From Halofilum sp964625925 (GTDB taxonomy: Bacteria > Pseudomonadota > Gammaproteobacteria > XJ16 > Halofilaceae), in the NCBI GenBank assembly GCA_964625925.1, contig CAZVBX010000002.1:1-64000 (forward strand): DNA of 64,000 nucleotides. Reading direction: 5' to 3'. The notes below the pieces were generated by a model. It made no database searches, was not told where the DNA came from, and worked only from the letters and a program-made list of their open reading frames with translations. The stretch's first letter is position 1. Each line of letters begins with the position of its first letter. Shown piece after piece: positions 43,284-51,698 of the stretch. The position numbers and the translations under genes are program-made.

Positions 43284-45242
43284 CTAAGGGCAAGGTCCGG
43301 AACCGTAACGGCCTATGATGTTTCCGCCGGGTGGCGCCGTGTCGTTCTCGATGTCCTCAGCGGCGGCGCTCAGCAGGAAGTTCATCGTGTCGGTGAACGC
43401 GGAATTGTCGCTGTCCCACACGGCGGCCTCGATCTCGAATCGCGCCCATGCCGCCTCGGTTTCGGGATAAATAAGCTCGAAGTTGGCTATGCCCTGGTCG
43501 TTGGTGACCACCTCGCCCGGCGACAGGCTGGGGATGTTGGGTTCGAGTTCGCCGCTTAGATTGGCGTCTTCGCCATCGACGACGCCGTTTCCATTGGTAT
43601 CTTCGTCGGGGTCGAGGATTCCGTTTCCATTTGAGTCTCGTTCGCCGTCGAGGTTCAGATTGCCGTTGAGGTCCTCGGCATCACACTCGTACGGCTCGGG
43701 CAGGGTCGTGTTCGGATTGTTCGGGTCGAGGGGCTCCCCGCGGGGCACCCAGGTCTCGTCAGTAGTCAGGACCCATGCGCCCTTGCGATACGTCAGTGGC
43801 GTTATGGTTATCTCGACCGTACGGTCGGCCGCTGGGCTGCCGACGGCATCGGTGACGATGACGCTGAAGCTCTTGGCATAGTCCGTCCCTTCCGGCAGGG
43901 GCGTGATCTCGTTGCCCGTGCCGAGCGTGACCCCGAGCGCGTTCTGCACGACGCTGATCTCGGTCTTCGCGGGGGGGACCGAGTCATCATCATGCACCTC
44001 TGCCGTGATTGTCATCGCGTCGCCGCCGCTTTCGTTTTCGGCCTCGAATACGGTCTGCGCCTCGCCATCCCGGTTCGTGACAGCGGTGCCTTGGGTCACG
44101 TCGCCCCCGCCCAGGCCTGCCACCGAAAAGTCGACACGCGTGTTGGCGACCGGATTGAGGTTGCCATCCACGACCGTTGCCGTGATCGTGGTCTGCTCGT
44201 CGGTGCCGATCGCCTGCGCCGCGCTCTTGACGCTGATGGTGTCGGGGGTCGTGCCGACGAAGTAGACCCGGCGGGTCGTCTCCAGTGGCCCATCTAAACC
44301 GGGGGTCGATGCGGTCAGGGTCGCGGGGCCGGCTTCGGTGGACTCGACGGTGATGGGCCCTCCCGTCAAGCCATCACTTTCAATCGTTCGCGCTGCCGTA
44401 GTGCCTGTGACTTCGCCGCGCGTGACGGTAAACTCAACTTCCGCGCCTGGCCCGCCGCCGCCGGTGGTTTCGTACCGGACTTCTACAGGTTCCTGAACGT
44501 TCACGGGGATCTCGACGTTGGCGCCCGGCTCGGTGAAGCGGAAGATGGCCTGGGCGATGTCGATCCCGAGCGTGCCTTGCTCGCCCAGGGCGCTCACGGA
44601 CAGGTCGTCGGCATCGATGTTCGTCGTCTCGGGCGGGTCATAGGTGATACTCGCACGGCCCTCGGTGTCGGTGTCAGTGACCCCTGTGACGGTGCCGTGC
44701 TCGGCCGTGGCGGTGACCGCCTGATTGGGGACCCCGGCCCCGTCTGAATTGGTCAGGGTGGCCGTGAACGTCACGGACGCGTCGTCGAAGGACACCGTCG
44801 ACGGGCCGGTCACCTCCAGCGCGGTGCCCGTGACCGGCAGGGTCAGGCTTCCGGTCTCGCCGAGTTCGGTGGCAGTGGCGCTGACCGTGATGCTGCGTTC
44901 CTGGGCGGACTCGGTACGCAGCACGGCGGTCGCCACGCCGCTGTCATCCGTCGTCGCTTGGGTGACCTGTAAATTCGAGTCGCCGTCGGGATTCACGAAC
45001 TCGACCGGCGTGTCTGCGACTAGCACGTTGTTATCGTCTTTGACAGTGGCGGTCACCTGCACGGCATCGCCGGCGCTCGGGACGGTCGCCGGGTTGGAGA
45101 TGAGGTTGACGTTATCGTTGTCCCCGGCCGCGGCGCCGGCGCCGGGCTCGCTGCCGGTGTCGTCCGCGGGGTTCTCCTTGCAGGCGGCGAGTGTCGCGGT
45201 CAGTAGCAGGCAGGAAGCGCCCGCGAGCAGCTTGCGGCTCAT
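43284..45242 (-). CDS. large Ig-like-domain lipoprotein with Asp-rich calcium-type repeats
   Basis: This is a 652-residue surface or periplasmic lipoprotein. The signal peptide ends in the lipobox LAAC at Cys21. It then has about five bacterial Ig-like (Big-1/invasin-type) repeats, recognised by recurring patterns such as AVQVTATVKDDNNVLVADTP, VTDTDTEGRASITYDPPETT and TITATVVDGNLNPVANTRVD. Near residues 520-565 there is an Asp/Asn-rich stretch (DLNGNLNLDGERDSNGNG, DTNGNGVVDGED) like thrombospondin-type-3 or dockerin calcium loops. The last part is another strand-rich domain. Such proteins act in adhesion or as surface scaffolds. It is not clear where this one is anchored. Confidence 0.8.
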   Translation of the reverse strand: MSRKLLAGASCLLLTATLAACKENPADDTGSEPGAGAAAGDNDNVNLISNPATVPSAGDAVQVTATVKDDNNVLVADTPVEFVNPDGDSNLQVTQATTDDSGVATAVLRTESAQERSITVSATATELGETGSLTLPVTGTALEVTGPSTVSFDDASVTFTATLTNSDGAGVPNQAVTATAEHGTVTGVTDTDTEGRASITYDPPETTNIDADDLSVSALGEQGTLGIDIAQAIFRFTEPGANVEIPVNVQEPVEVRYETTGGGGPGAEVEFTVTRGEVTGTTAARTIESDGLTGGPITVESTEAGPATLTASTPGLDGPLETTRRVYFVGTTPDTISVKSAAQAIGTDEQTTITATVVDGNLNPVANTRVDFSVAGLGGGDVTQGTAVTNRDGEAQTVFEAENESGGDAMTITAEVHDDDSVPPAKTEISVVQNALGVTLGTGNEITPLPEGTDYAKSFSVIVTDAVGSPAADRTVEITITPLTYRKGAWVLTTDETWVPRGEPLDPNNPNTTLPEPYECDAEDLNGNLNLDGERDSNGNGILDPDEDTNGNGVVDGEDANLSGELEPNIPSLSPGEVVTNDQGIANFELIYPETEAAWARFEIEAAVWDSDNSAFTDTMNFLLSAAAEDIENDTAPPGGNIIGRYGSGPCP

Positions 45243-45476
45243 CGTTGTTCTCTCCCCATTCTTTCTGGTCCCCGCCCGCCCGACCGGCAAGCCGGAGCGC
45301 CTGCCGCTAAGCCTGGATTTTACAGGGACTTCCGCGGCCAAGTTTTCCCGAACCATAAAGTGTCAACAGCATAGCTGTCCAGCGACGGCGTCCGGGCGGC
45401 GCGCCGTGCCGCTGCTAGACTTGTCGCGGGGCCGCGCCCGGCGAGCGCGGGACCAAGGGACCAGGGAGCGGTTCCG

Positions 45477-46328
45477 ATGCGCAAGGGATTGCCCATCGTC
45501 GCCGCCGTGGGCCTGCTCACGGCGGCGTTGGCCGGTCACGACGGTGTGCGTCAGCTCATCCGGGGCTATGTCGCGCCGGCACGGGCCGCTTACGTCCTGC
45601 TCGCGGAGGACCCGCTCGGCAGCGGCAACTTCGAGCGCGCGGCGGGCTTGATTCAGCAGGCGCGCCAGCGCGAGGCCCACGACGCCTGGGTCTACATCGC
45701 GCTGGCAAAGACGACGCTGGTGTACGGCTACCGCGGGGGCGGCCGCCACCGCGCGGATTCCTACCGGCCCGCGGCGGTCGATCGGGCCCGCCGCTTTGCC
45801 GAGCGGGCGGTCGAGCGCGGGCCCGAGCAGAGCTTCGCCCATGCGTTTCGCGCCCGCATCGCGTTGATGGACCGCGATCACGAAGCGGCCCGGCGTGGGC
45901 TCGACCGGGCGCAGGCGCTCGATCCGGACAGCTTCTACGCGCCCTTCTTCCGCAGCATCCTGAACCGGGATGCCGGCGAGTTCGAGCAGGCGCGCCGTGC
46001 GCTCGATCGGGCCGCGGATCGGCGCCAGCGCGGCTATCAAGCGCGCTGGCTCCTGCAGGCGCGACGGGACGTCGCCGCCGCGGCGAACGATCGCCGGCGT
46101 ACGGAGCGCCTGCACCGGCGCATGCTCGAGCGCTTCCCGCGCAGCGGGGAGGCGCGGGCGGAATACGGCCGTTTCCTGATGCGCGAGGGGCGTTACGGCG
46201 AAGCGGTGGCGCAGCTCGAGAAGGCGCTCGAGGTCGCGCCCCGGGCGCCGGTGCGCGGCGCGCTCGCGGGCGCGCGCGCGGCCCGCGCGAAGCAAGACCG
46301 GGTGACAAAAGCGAACACACGGCGGTGA
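45477..46328 (+). CDS. exported TPR-repeat protein
   Basis: This is a 283-residue protein. It has a hydrophobic N-terminus (LPIVAAVGLLTAALAG) that could be a signal anchor, and then helical tetratricopeptide-like repeats: FAERAVERGPEQSFAHAFRA, ARRGLDRAQALDPDSFYAPF and GRYGEAVAQLEKALEVAP. Arg content is high. TPR proteins usually act as protein-binding scaffolds; the partner is not evident. It ends 22 bases before the end of hemH on the opposite strand. Confidence 0.75.
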   Translation: MRKGLPIVAAVGLLTAALAGHDGVRQLIRGYVAPARAAYVLLAEDPLGSGNFERAAGLIQQARQREAHDAWVYIALAKTTLVYGYRGGGRHRADSYRPAAVDRARRFAERAVERGPEQSFAHAFRARIALMDRDHEAARRGLDRAQALDPDSFYAPFFRSILNRDAGEFEQARRALDRAADRRQRGYQARWLLQARRDVAAAANDRRRTERLHRRMLERFPRSGEARAEYGRFLMREGRYGEAVAQLEKALEVAPRAPVRGALAGARAARAKQDRVTKANTRR

Positions 46329-46350
46329 CGAAGTCCGCCCGGCGCCGTGA

Positions 46351-47457
46351 TCATCCGCGCCCCGCCGCCGGCGTGTTGCCGGCGGCGGGCCAGCCCTCCA
46401 TGTGACGCGTGGCTAGCTCGGTGAGCGCTTCGATGTGGTCGGCCCGGTCGTTGAGGGCGCCGATGTAGTGCAACGAGCCGCCGCCGGCCGCCTCGAAGGC
46501 CTCCCGGTTCTCGTAGGCGATCTCGTCCAGGGTCTCCAGGCAATCGGCCGCGAACCCCGGACACAGCACGTCCACCCGGCCCAGCCCGGATTGGCCTAGC
46601 GCCTCCAGCGTCTCGTCGGTATACGGCTGCAGCCAGGGCTCGCGCCCGAAGCGCGACTGGAACGTCAGGCGCCATTGGTCGTCGGTCAGGCCCAGCCGCG
46701 CGGCCACCCGGTGTGCGGTCAGGACGCATTCGTCGTAGTAGGGATCGCCGTTGTCGACGTAGCGTTGCGGCACCCCGTGGAATGAGAACAGCAGCAGATC
46801 GCCGCTGCCGTGGGCATCCCGGTATTCGCGCACGGACGCGGCGAGGGCCTCGATGTACGCCGGCTCCTCGGCATAGCCATGCACCGTGCGCAGCTCCGGT
46901 ATGCGGCGCAGCCGCGACAACGCGTTGACGGTCGCGTCGAAGACCGAGGCCACCGTCGACCCCGAGTATTGCGGATAGAGCGGCAGCAGAAGCAGCCGCT
47001 GTACGCCGGCGTGGCGTAGCTCCTCCAATGCGGCGGGGATGGACGGCTCGCCGTAGCTCATGCCCAACGCGACCTTGACGGTCTCGCCGCGGCGCTCGGT
47101 CAGCCGGGCCTCGAGCGCGGCCGCCTGGCGCCGGCTGATCGACAGCAGCGGCGAGCCGTCCTCGCCCCAGATCCGGCCGTAGGCCGCGGCGACCCGCCGG
47201 GGGCGCGACGGCAGCACCATGCCGTAGAGGATGGGGCGCCACTGCCAGCGCGGCAGCTCGATCACGCGGGGGTCGTCCAAAAATTGCGCCAGATAGCGGC
47301 GCAATGCGGGTGCCGTGGGGGCCTCCGGGCTGCCGAGATTGACGAGCAGCACGCCGGTGGCGGCTTCGGTGCCGTCGCCGGGCCCGCCGATATAACGCGA
47401 GTACGTCGACACGGAGGTGATACGTGGCCCGATGGGTGGAAAAAACGAGCCAGGCAT
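46351..47457 (-). CDS. hemH: ferrochelatase
   Basis: Ferrochelatase inserts ferrous iron into protoporphyrin IX, the last step of heme synthesis. The 368-residue product has the family start TGVLLVNLGSPEAPTAPALR, YPQYSGSTVASVFD, the metal-site His in LLLFSFHGVPQRYVDNGDPY and the terminal GFAADCLETLDEIAYENRE. The start at ATG 47457 was chosen since upstream frame residues are not family-like; a later start is possible because about 30 residues precede the conserved part. It is remote from the hemCDXY cluster in the same window. Confidence 0.95.
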   Translation of the reverse strand: MPGSFFPPIGPRITSVSTYSRYIGGPGDGTEAATGVLLVNLGSPEAPTAPALRRYLAQFLDDPRVIELPRWQWRPILYGMVLPSRPRRVAAAYGRIWGEDGSPLLSISRRQAAALEARLTERRGETVKVALGMSYGEPSIPAALEELRHAGVQRLLLLPLYPQYSGSTVASVFDATVNALSRLRRIPELRTVHGYAEEPAYIEALAASVREYRDAHGSGDLLLFSFHGVPQRYVDNGDPYYDECVLTAHRVAARLGLTDDQWRLTFQSRFGREPWLQPYTDETLEALGQSGLGRVDVLCPGFAADCLETLDEIAYENREAFEAAGGGSLHYIGALNDRADHIEALTELATRHMEGWPAAGNTPAAGRG

Positions 47458-47671
47458 TGTAGGGTGTCGCGCTTCCGGGCCGCAATGTACCCAGAACCAA
47501 AGCGGACTGGCGGCGCCTACGGGCGATCGCACGGGGAAGGCCGCCGCGCTTCGGGGAGGCGACCACCGCCTCCTATGGCGCCGGACGCCTGCCGCGATCC
47601 ATCCGCGTCCGCCCCGCTCCGGCACAAGACTGCGGCTTGGCCAGTTCCACCAGCTAATTACGAGGCATCAC

Positions 47672-48802
47672 ATGACCGCCACTGTCGCGTTGGTCCGGGA
47701 GAGTGTGCCCGGCGAACGCCGTGTCGCGCTCGATCCCGGTGCGGCCGAGAAGCTCGGTCGCCAGGGTGTCACCGTCGTCGCCGAGCGCGGCGCGGGCGCC
47801 GCGGCCAGCTACCCGGATTCGGCCTACGCCGATGTGCGTTTCGTGGACAGCGCCGCGGACGCACTCGGCTCGGCCGACATCCTGGTCAAGATCCACCCGC
47901 CGACCGTCGAGGAAGTCGACGCCCTCCCCGAGGGCGCCGTGGTGGCCTGCTTCACGGAGCAAGAAAACCACGCCGAGGTCGTCGCGCGGATGCGCGATCG
48001 CAAGATCACGTCGCTGTCGTTCGAGCTGGTGCCGCGCATCACGCGCGCCCAGACGATGGACGCCCTGTCCTCGCAGGCGACCATCATCGGCTACAAGGGC
48101 AGCATCATCGCGGCCGAGCTTTCCGGCCGGCTGTTCCCGATGCTGACCACGGCCGCGGGCACCATCCGTCCGGCCACGGTCATCGTCATCGGCGCCGGCG
48201 TCGCCGGCCTCCAGGCGATCGCCACGGCACGCCGCCTGGGCGCCCAGGTCGAGGCCTATGACATCCGGGCCGAGGCCAAGGAACAGGTCGAGTCGCTCGG
48301 CGCCAAGCTGATCGACACCGGCGTCGACGCCACCGGCGAGGGCGGCTACGCCCGCGAGCTGACCGACGAAGAGAAGCAGAAGCAGGCGGAGGTGCTGGGC
48401 GAAGCCCTGTCCAAGGCCGACGCGGTCATCGCCACGGCCGGCATCCCGGGCAAGCCCGCGCCGAAGATCATCACCAAGGACATGGTCGACAACATGAAGC
48501 CGGGCGCGGTGATCATCGACCTGATGGCCGCCGGCGGCGGCAACTGCGAGCTGACCAAGCTGGGCGAGAACGTCGAGCACGGCCACGCGGTGATCGCCGG
48601 GCCGGACAACGTGCCCAGCCAGGCCGCGATCCACGCCAGCGAGATGTACGCGCGCAACGTGCTCGCGCTGATCACGCCGATCATCGGCGAAGAAGGCGTT
48701 CAGGTCGATCTCGAGGACGAGGTCTACGACGCCTGTGCCCTCACGCACGGCGGCGAGATCCGGCACGAGCCGACACGTCGCCAGATCGACGGAGGCAACT
48801 GA
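47672..48802 (+). CDS. pntAA: NAD(P) transhydrogenase subunit alpha, part 1
   Basis: This is the soluble NAD-binding subunit of the proton-translocating transhydrogenase that makes NADPH. The 376-residue product has the RESVPGERRVALDP N-terminus, the Rossmann motif VIVIGAGVAGLQAIATARRLGA near residue 170 and the MVDNMKPGAVIIDLMAAGGG region. It ends without membrane helices, so the alpha subunit is split in two genes as in Rhodospirillum. Its stop overlaps the next start by one base (TGATG). Confidence 0.95.
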   Translation: MTATVALVRESVPGERRVALDPGAAEKLGRQGVTVVAERGAGAAASYPDSAYADVRFVDSAADALGSADILVKIHPPTVEEVDALPEGAVVACFTEQENHAEVVARMRDRKITSLSFELVPRITRAQTMDALSSQATIIGYKGSIIAAELSGRLFPMLTTAAGTIRPATVIVIGAGVAGLQAIATARRLGAQVEAYDIRAEAKEQVESLGAKLIDTGVDATGEGGYARELTDEEKQKQAEVLGEALSKADAVIATAGIPGKPAPKIITKDMVDNMKPGAVIIDLMAAGGGNCELTKLGENVEHGHAVIAGPDNVPSQAAIHASEMYARNVLALITPIIGEEGVQVDLEDEVYDACALTHGGEIRHEPTRRQIDGGN

Positions 48803-49098
48803 TGGAAGGTTTCATCGCACTCTATATCTTCATGCTGGCGGCCTTCACCGGCTATGAAGTCATCTCGAAGGTGCCGGTCATCCTGCACACGCCGCTGATG
48901 TCGGGCTCGAACTTCGTGCACGGCATCGTCCTGGTCGGCGCCATGGTCGCCATGGGTCATGCCGAGGGCGTGGTCCAGCAGATCATCGGCTTCATCGCCG
49001 TCTTCCTCGCCGCGGGCAACGCGGTCGGCGGCTACTTCGTCACCGAGCGCATGCTCGAGATGTTCAAGTCCAGCGGCGACCAGGAGAACAAGGCATGA
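48802..49098 (+). CDS. pntAB: NAD(P) transhydrogenase subunit alpha, part 2 (membrane)
   Basis: This is the membrane part of the split alpha subunit. The 98-residue product is mostly hydrophobic, with about three helices (IALYIFMLAAFTGYEVISKV, HTPLMSGSNFVHGIVLVGAM, IIGFIAVFLAAGNAVGGYFV). The HTPLMSGSNFVHGI stretch is diagnostic. It overlaps pntB by four bases (ATGA). Confidence 0.95.
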   Translation: MEGFIALYIFMLAAFTGYEVISKVPVILHTPLMSGSNFVHGIVLVGAMVAMGHAEGVVQQIIGFIAVFLAAGNAVGGYFVTERMLEMFKSSGDQENKA

Positions 49099-50468
49099 GT
49101 ATGGCGTGGCTGATCCAGGCGGCCTACTTCGTCGCCGCCGTATTGTTCATCTGGGGCCTCAAGGCCATGAGCTCGCCCAAGACCGCGCGCACGGGCGTGG
49201 CCTGGGCCGGCGTGGGCATGATCCTGGCCACGCTCGTGACCTTCTTCCACGAAGGCTTGCACAACTACGTGCTGATGATCGTCGCCATGGCGGTCGGTGG
49301 CGCGGTCGCGTACGTGACGGCCAAGCGCGTGGCGATGACCGAGATGCCGCAGATGGTCGCCGTGTACAACGGCATGGGCGGCGGCTCGGCGGGCGCGATT
49401 GCGGCCAACGAGCTGCTCGCCGACGCGGTGCACACGCCCCTGGTCATGACCCTGGCCGTCGCCGGCGCAGTCATCGGCACGGTGGCGTTCACCGGCTCGA
49501 TCATCGCGTTCGCGAAGCTGCAGGGCCTGATTCAGAAGTCGCCGCGCTCGGGCGCGCTGCAGATCTTCAACATCGCCCTGGCGGTCGCGACGATCGCCCT
49601 GGCGCTGGTGGTCGGCACCGAGATCGGCGGCGCGGGCATGATCGCGCTGTTCTTCCTGGCCGCGGCGGTGATCGGCATCACCGTGACGCTGCCGATCGGC
49701 GGCGCGGACATGCCGGTGGTGATCTCGCTGCTCAACGCCCTGACCGGTCTGGCGGTCGGCTTCGAGGGCTTCGTGCTGAACAACCCGGCCATGATGATCG
49801 CCGGCACGGTGGTCGGCGCCGCCGGTACGCTGCTGACGCAGCTGATGGCGAAGGCCATGAATCGCTCGCTGGGCAACGTCCTGTTCGCCGGCTTTGGCTC
49901 GGACGAGGGCGCCGAGGCGCCGGACAGCGGTGACCGCCTGATGAAGGAGGTCGACAGCACCGACGCCGGCATCATGCTCGCCTATGCCAAGAACGTGATC
50001 ATCGTGCCGGGCTACGGCATGGCGGTGGCGCAGGCGCAGCACAAGATCTGGGAGCTGACCGAGCTGCTGAATCAGCGCGGCGTGAACGTGCGCTTTGCGA
50101 TCCATCCGGTCGCCGGGCGCATGCCGGGCCACATGAACGTGCTGCTGGCGGAAGCGGGCGTCCCGTACGACAAGATCGTCGATCTGGAGGACATCAACGC
50201 CGACTTCCCGACCACGGACGTGGCCGTCGTGATCGGTGCCAACGACGTCGTGAACCCGGCGGCGCGCACCAACAAGGACAGCCCGATCTACGGCATGCCC
50301 ATCCTCGACGTCGACAAGGCGCACCAGGCCATCGTGGTCAAGCGTGGCCGCGGCGCAGGCTTCGCCGGCATCGAGAACGAGCTGTTCTTCGCGGACAACA
50401 CCAGCATGCTTTATGGTGACGGCCAGAAGGTTGCGGCCGAGCTGGTGAGCGCGGTCAAGGAGCTGTAG
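49095..50468 (+). CDS. pntB: NAD(P) transhydrogenase subunit beta
   Basis: This is the beta subunit, with proton-channel helices and the NADP-binding domain. The 457-residue product has eight or more membrane helices in the first 260 residues (MPQMVAVYNGMGGGSAGAIA, ALLFLAAAV-type segments). The dIII domain follows with IVPGYGMAVAQAQHKIWELT, RFAIHPVAGRMPGHMNVLLA and GANDVVNPAAR. Length is typical. It is the last gene of the pntAA-pntAB-pntB operon, followed by a hairpin terminator. Confidence 0.96.
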   Translation: MSMAWLIQAAYFVAAVLFIWGLKAMSSPKTARTGVAWAGVGMILATLVTFFHEGLHNYVLMIVAMAVGGAVAYVTAKRVAMTEMPQMVAVYNGMGGGSAGAIAANELLADAVHTPLVMTLAVAGAVIGTVAFTGSIIAFAKLQGLIQKSPRSGALQIFNIALAVATIALALVVGTEIGGAGMIALFFLAAAVIGITVTLPIGGADMPVVISLLNALTGLAVGFEGFVLNNPAMMIAGTVVGAAGTLLTQLMAKAMNRSLGNVLFAGFGSDEGAEAPDSGDRLMKEVDSTDAGIMLAYAKNVIIVPGYGMAVAQAQHKIWELTELLNQRGVNVRFAIHPVAGRMPGHMNVLLAEAGVPYDKIVDLEDINADFPTTDVAVVIGANDVVNPAARTNKDSPIYGMPILDVDKAHQAIVVKRGRGAGFAGIENELFFADNTSMLYGDGQKVAAELVSAVKEL

Positions 50469-50542
50469 GGCTCGCCGCATGCGCCCTGACCGCGGCCGGC
50501 GCGGACGCCGGTCGCGGAGCGCTTTCCTCCTATGATGGTATG

Positions 50543-50567
50543 GGTCCGCGGCGCGATGCCGCGGACC
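50543..50567 (+). terminator. terminator after pntB
   Basis: A perfect 10-bp stem GGTCCGCGGC/GCCGCGGACC with loop GCGAT is followed by TTATTGT. It begins about 75 bases after the pntB stop and precedes the NYN gene, so the two units are separate. Confidence 0.7.
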
Positions 50568-50607
50568 TTATTGTCAGAGCAATAATAACGGATATGGGGG
50601 AGGTTCC

Positions 50608-51324
50608 ATGCAGCCACGCGTGGCGGTGCTCATCGATCTCGCATTCTTCATCCACCAGTATCGCGGCACCGGTCGCGCCAGCGACCCCGCATCGCTCGCC
50701 ACCGCGCTCCACCAGGGGGCGCTCCGCACTCAGGGCAACAGCCGGCCCAACGGCCGCAACAACGAGACCCGGCACGAGCTGTTCCGGGTCTACTGCTACG
50801 ATGCCCGGCCCCTCACCGGCCGCATGGACAACCCCGTCAGCGGCCGCACCATCGACTTCGCCGACACCGAGGTGGCGCGCTTTCGTGCCGCCTTGCACGA
50901 CGAGCTCAAGCGCAAACGCAAGGTCGCCCTCCGGCTCGGCAGCCTCGCCCCTACCCAGCCGCAATGGATCATGCGTCCGCAGGCCACCCGGGACTTGATC
51001 GAGGGTCACCGAAGCGTGGACGCGATCGAGGAGGACGACGTCGCACTCGACGCGCGGCGCCGCGGGGTCGAGCTGCGCTTGGCCATGGATCTGTCGGCGC
51101 TCGCCCTCAAAGGCCAGGTGCAGCGTCTGGTGCTGGTGACCGGGGACGCCGAGGTGACGCCGCTGGCCAAGCTGGCGCGTCGCGAGGGCATCGACGTGGT
51201 GCTCGATCCGATGGGCGTGCCGGTTTCGCCGGAAATGGCCGAGCATGTCGATGGCGTCCAAGGGTTCATGCTGGGCCACAGTGCGCGCAGCGGCCGAGAC
51301 GAGGACGACGACGATCACGATTGA
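50608..51324 (+). CDS. NYN-domain (LabA/DUF88-like) protein
   Basis: The NYN fold is a PIN-like nuclease domain often found in RNA-processing proteins. The 238-residue product begins PRVAVLIDLAFFIHQY with the conserved acidic residue Asp10. Later it has the hallmark LVLVTGDAEVTPLAKLARRE (Asp near 173) and GIDVVLDPMG. An insertion of about 80 residues, rich in basic residues, lies between the first strand and the acidic cluster. The C-terminus is very acidic (DEDDDDHD). The RNA target is unknown. A GGGGGAGG box precedes the ATG. Confidence 0.8.
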   Translation: MQPRVAVLIDLAFFIHQYRGTGRASDPASLATALHQGALRTQGNSRPNGRNNETRHELFRVYCYDARPLTGRMDNPVSGRTIDFADTEVARFRAALHDELKRKRKVALRLGSLAPTQPQWIMRPQATRDLIEGHRSVDAIEEDDVALDARRRGVELRLAMDLSALALKGQVQRLVLVTGDAEVTPLAKLARREGIDVVLDPMGVPVSPEMAEHVDGVQGFMLGHSARSGRDEDDDDHD

Positions 51325-51698
51325 CAGCGGCGGCCAACGGCGTCGCACGTAACATGGTTATGCACAAGGCGTCGAGGTCGGTTGCCGTCGCTCCGGCCCG
51401 CGGGCGATGTCGTCAGCGTGACATCAGGCCGATCCGGTAAGTCACTGTTTGGCCGATGGTTTTCGCGGTGGTCAATCATTGACCAGTTTGAGCGCGTGCC
51501 CGCGCTGGCGCCGCTGAGTGCCGTCTTCACCCAGACGCTCCACAAAGTTATCCACAAGTTTTGTGGACAAGGTGCTTTTACTAGCACATACGGGCGCTTA
51601 GGCGGCACACTTCGCTCGATGTCCATGACTTCGCCGACCTCCAGTGGCGCGGCCGCCGTCGATTGCCGACCGCGGCCGCACGCGCCCCTACGCTCGCC
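51325..51698. other. priA upstream region with inverted DnaA boxes
   Basis: This 374-base gap has no gene. Its chief feature is a palindromic pair of DnaA boxes (51548-51570). The stretch around them is rich in AT for this genome, for example GTGCTTTTACTAGCACAT with a small inverted repeat. A priA promoter is expected here. Confidence 0.6.
51548..51570. promoter_or_regulatory. inverted pair of DnaA boxes upstream of priA
   Basis: TTATCCACA (51548-51556, perfect consensus) and TGTGGACAA (51562-51570, one mismatch) face each other with five bases between. The whole 23 bases form a near-perfect palindrome. Possible roles are DnaA control of priA, a DnaA-titration site of datA type, or an initiation-related site far from the main origin. 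Confidence 0.7.
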
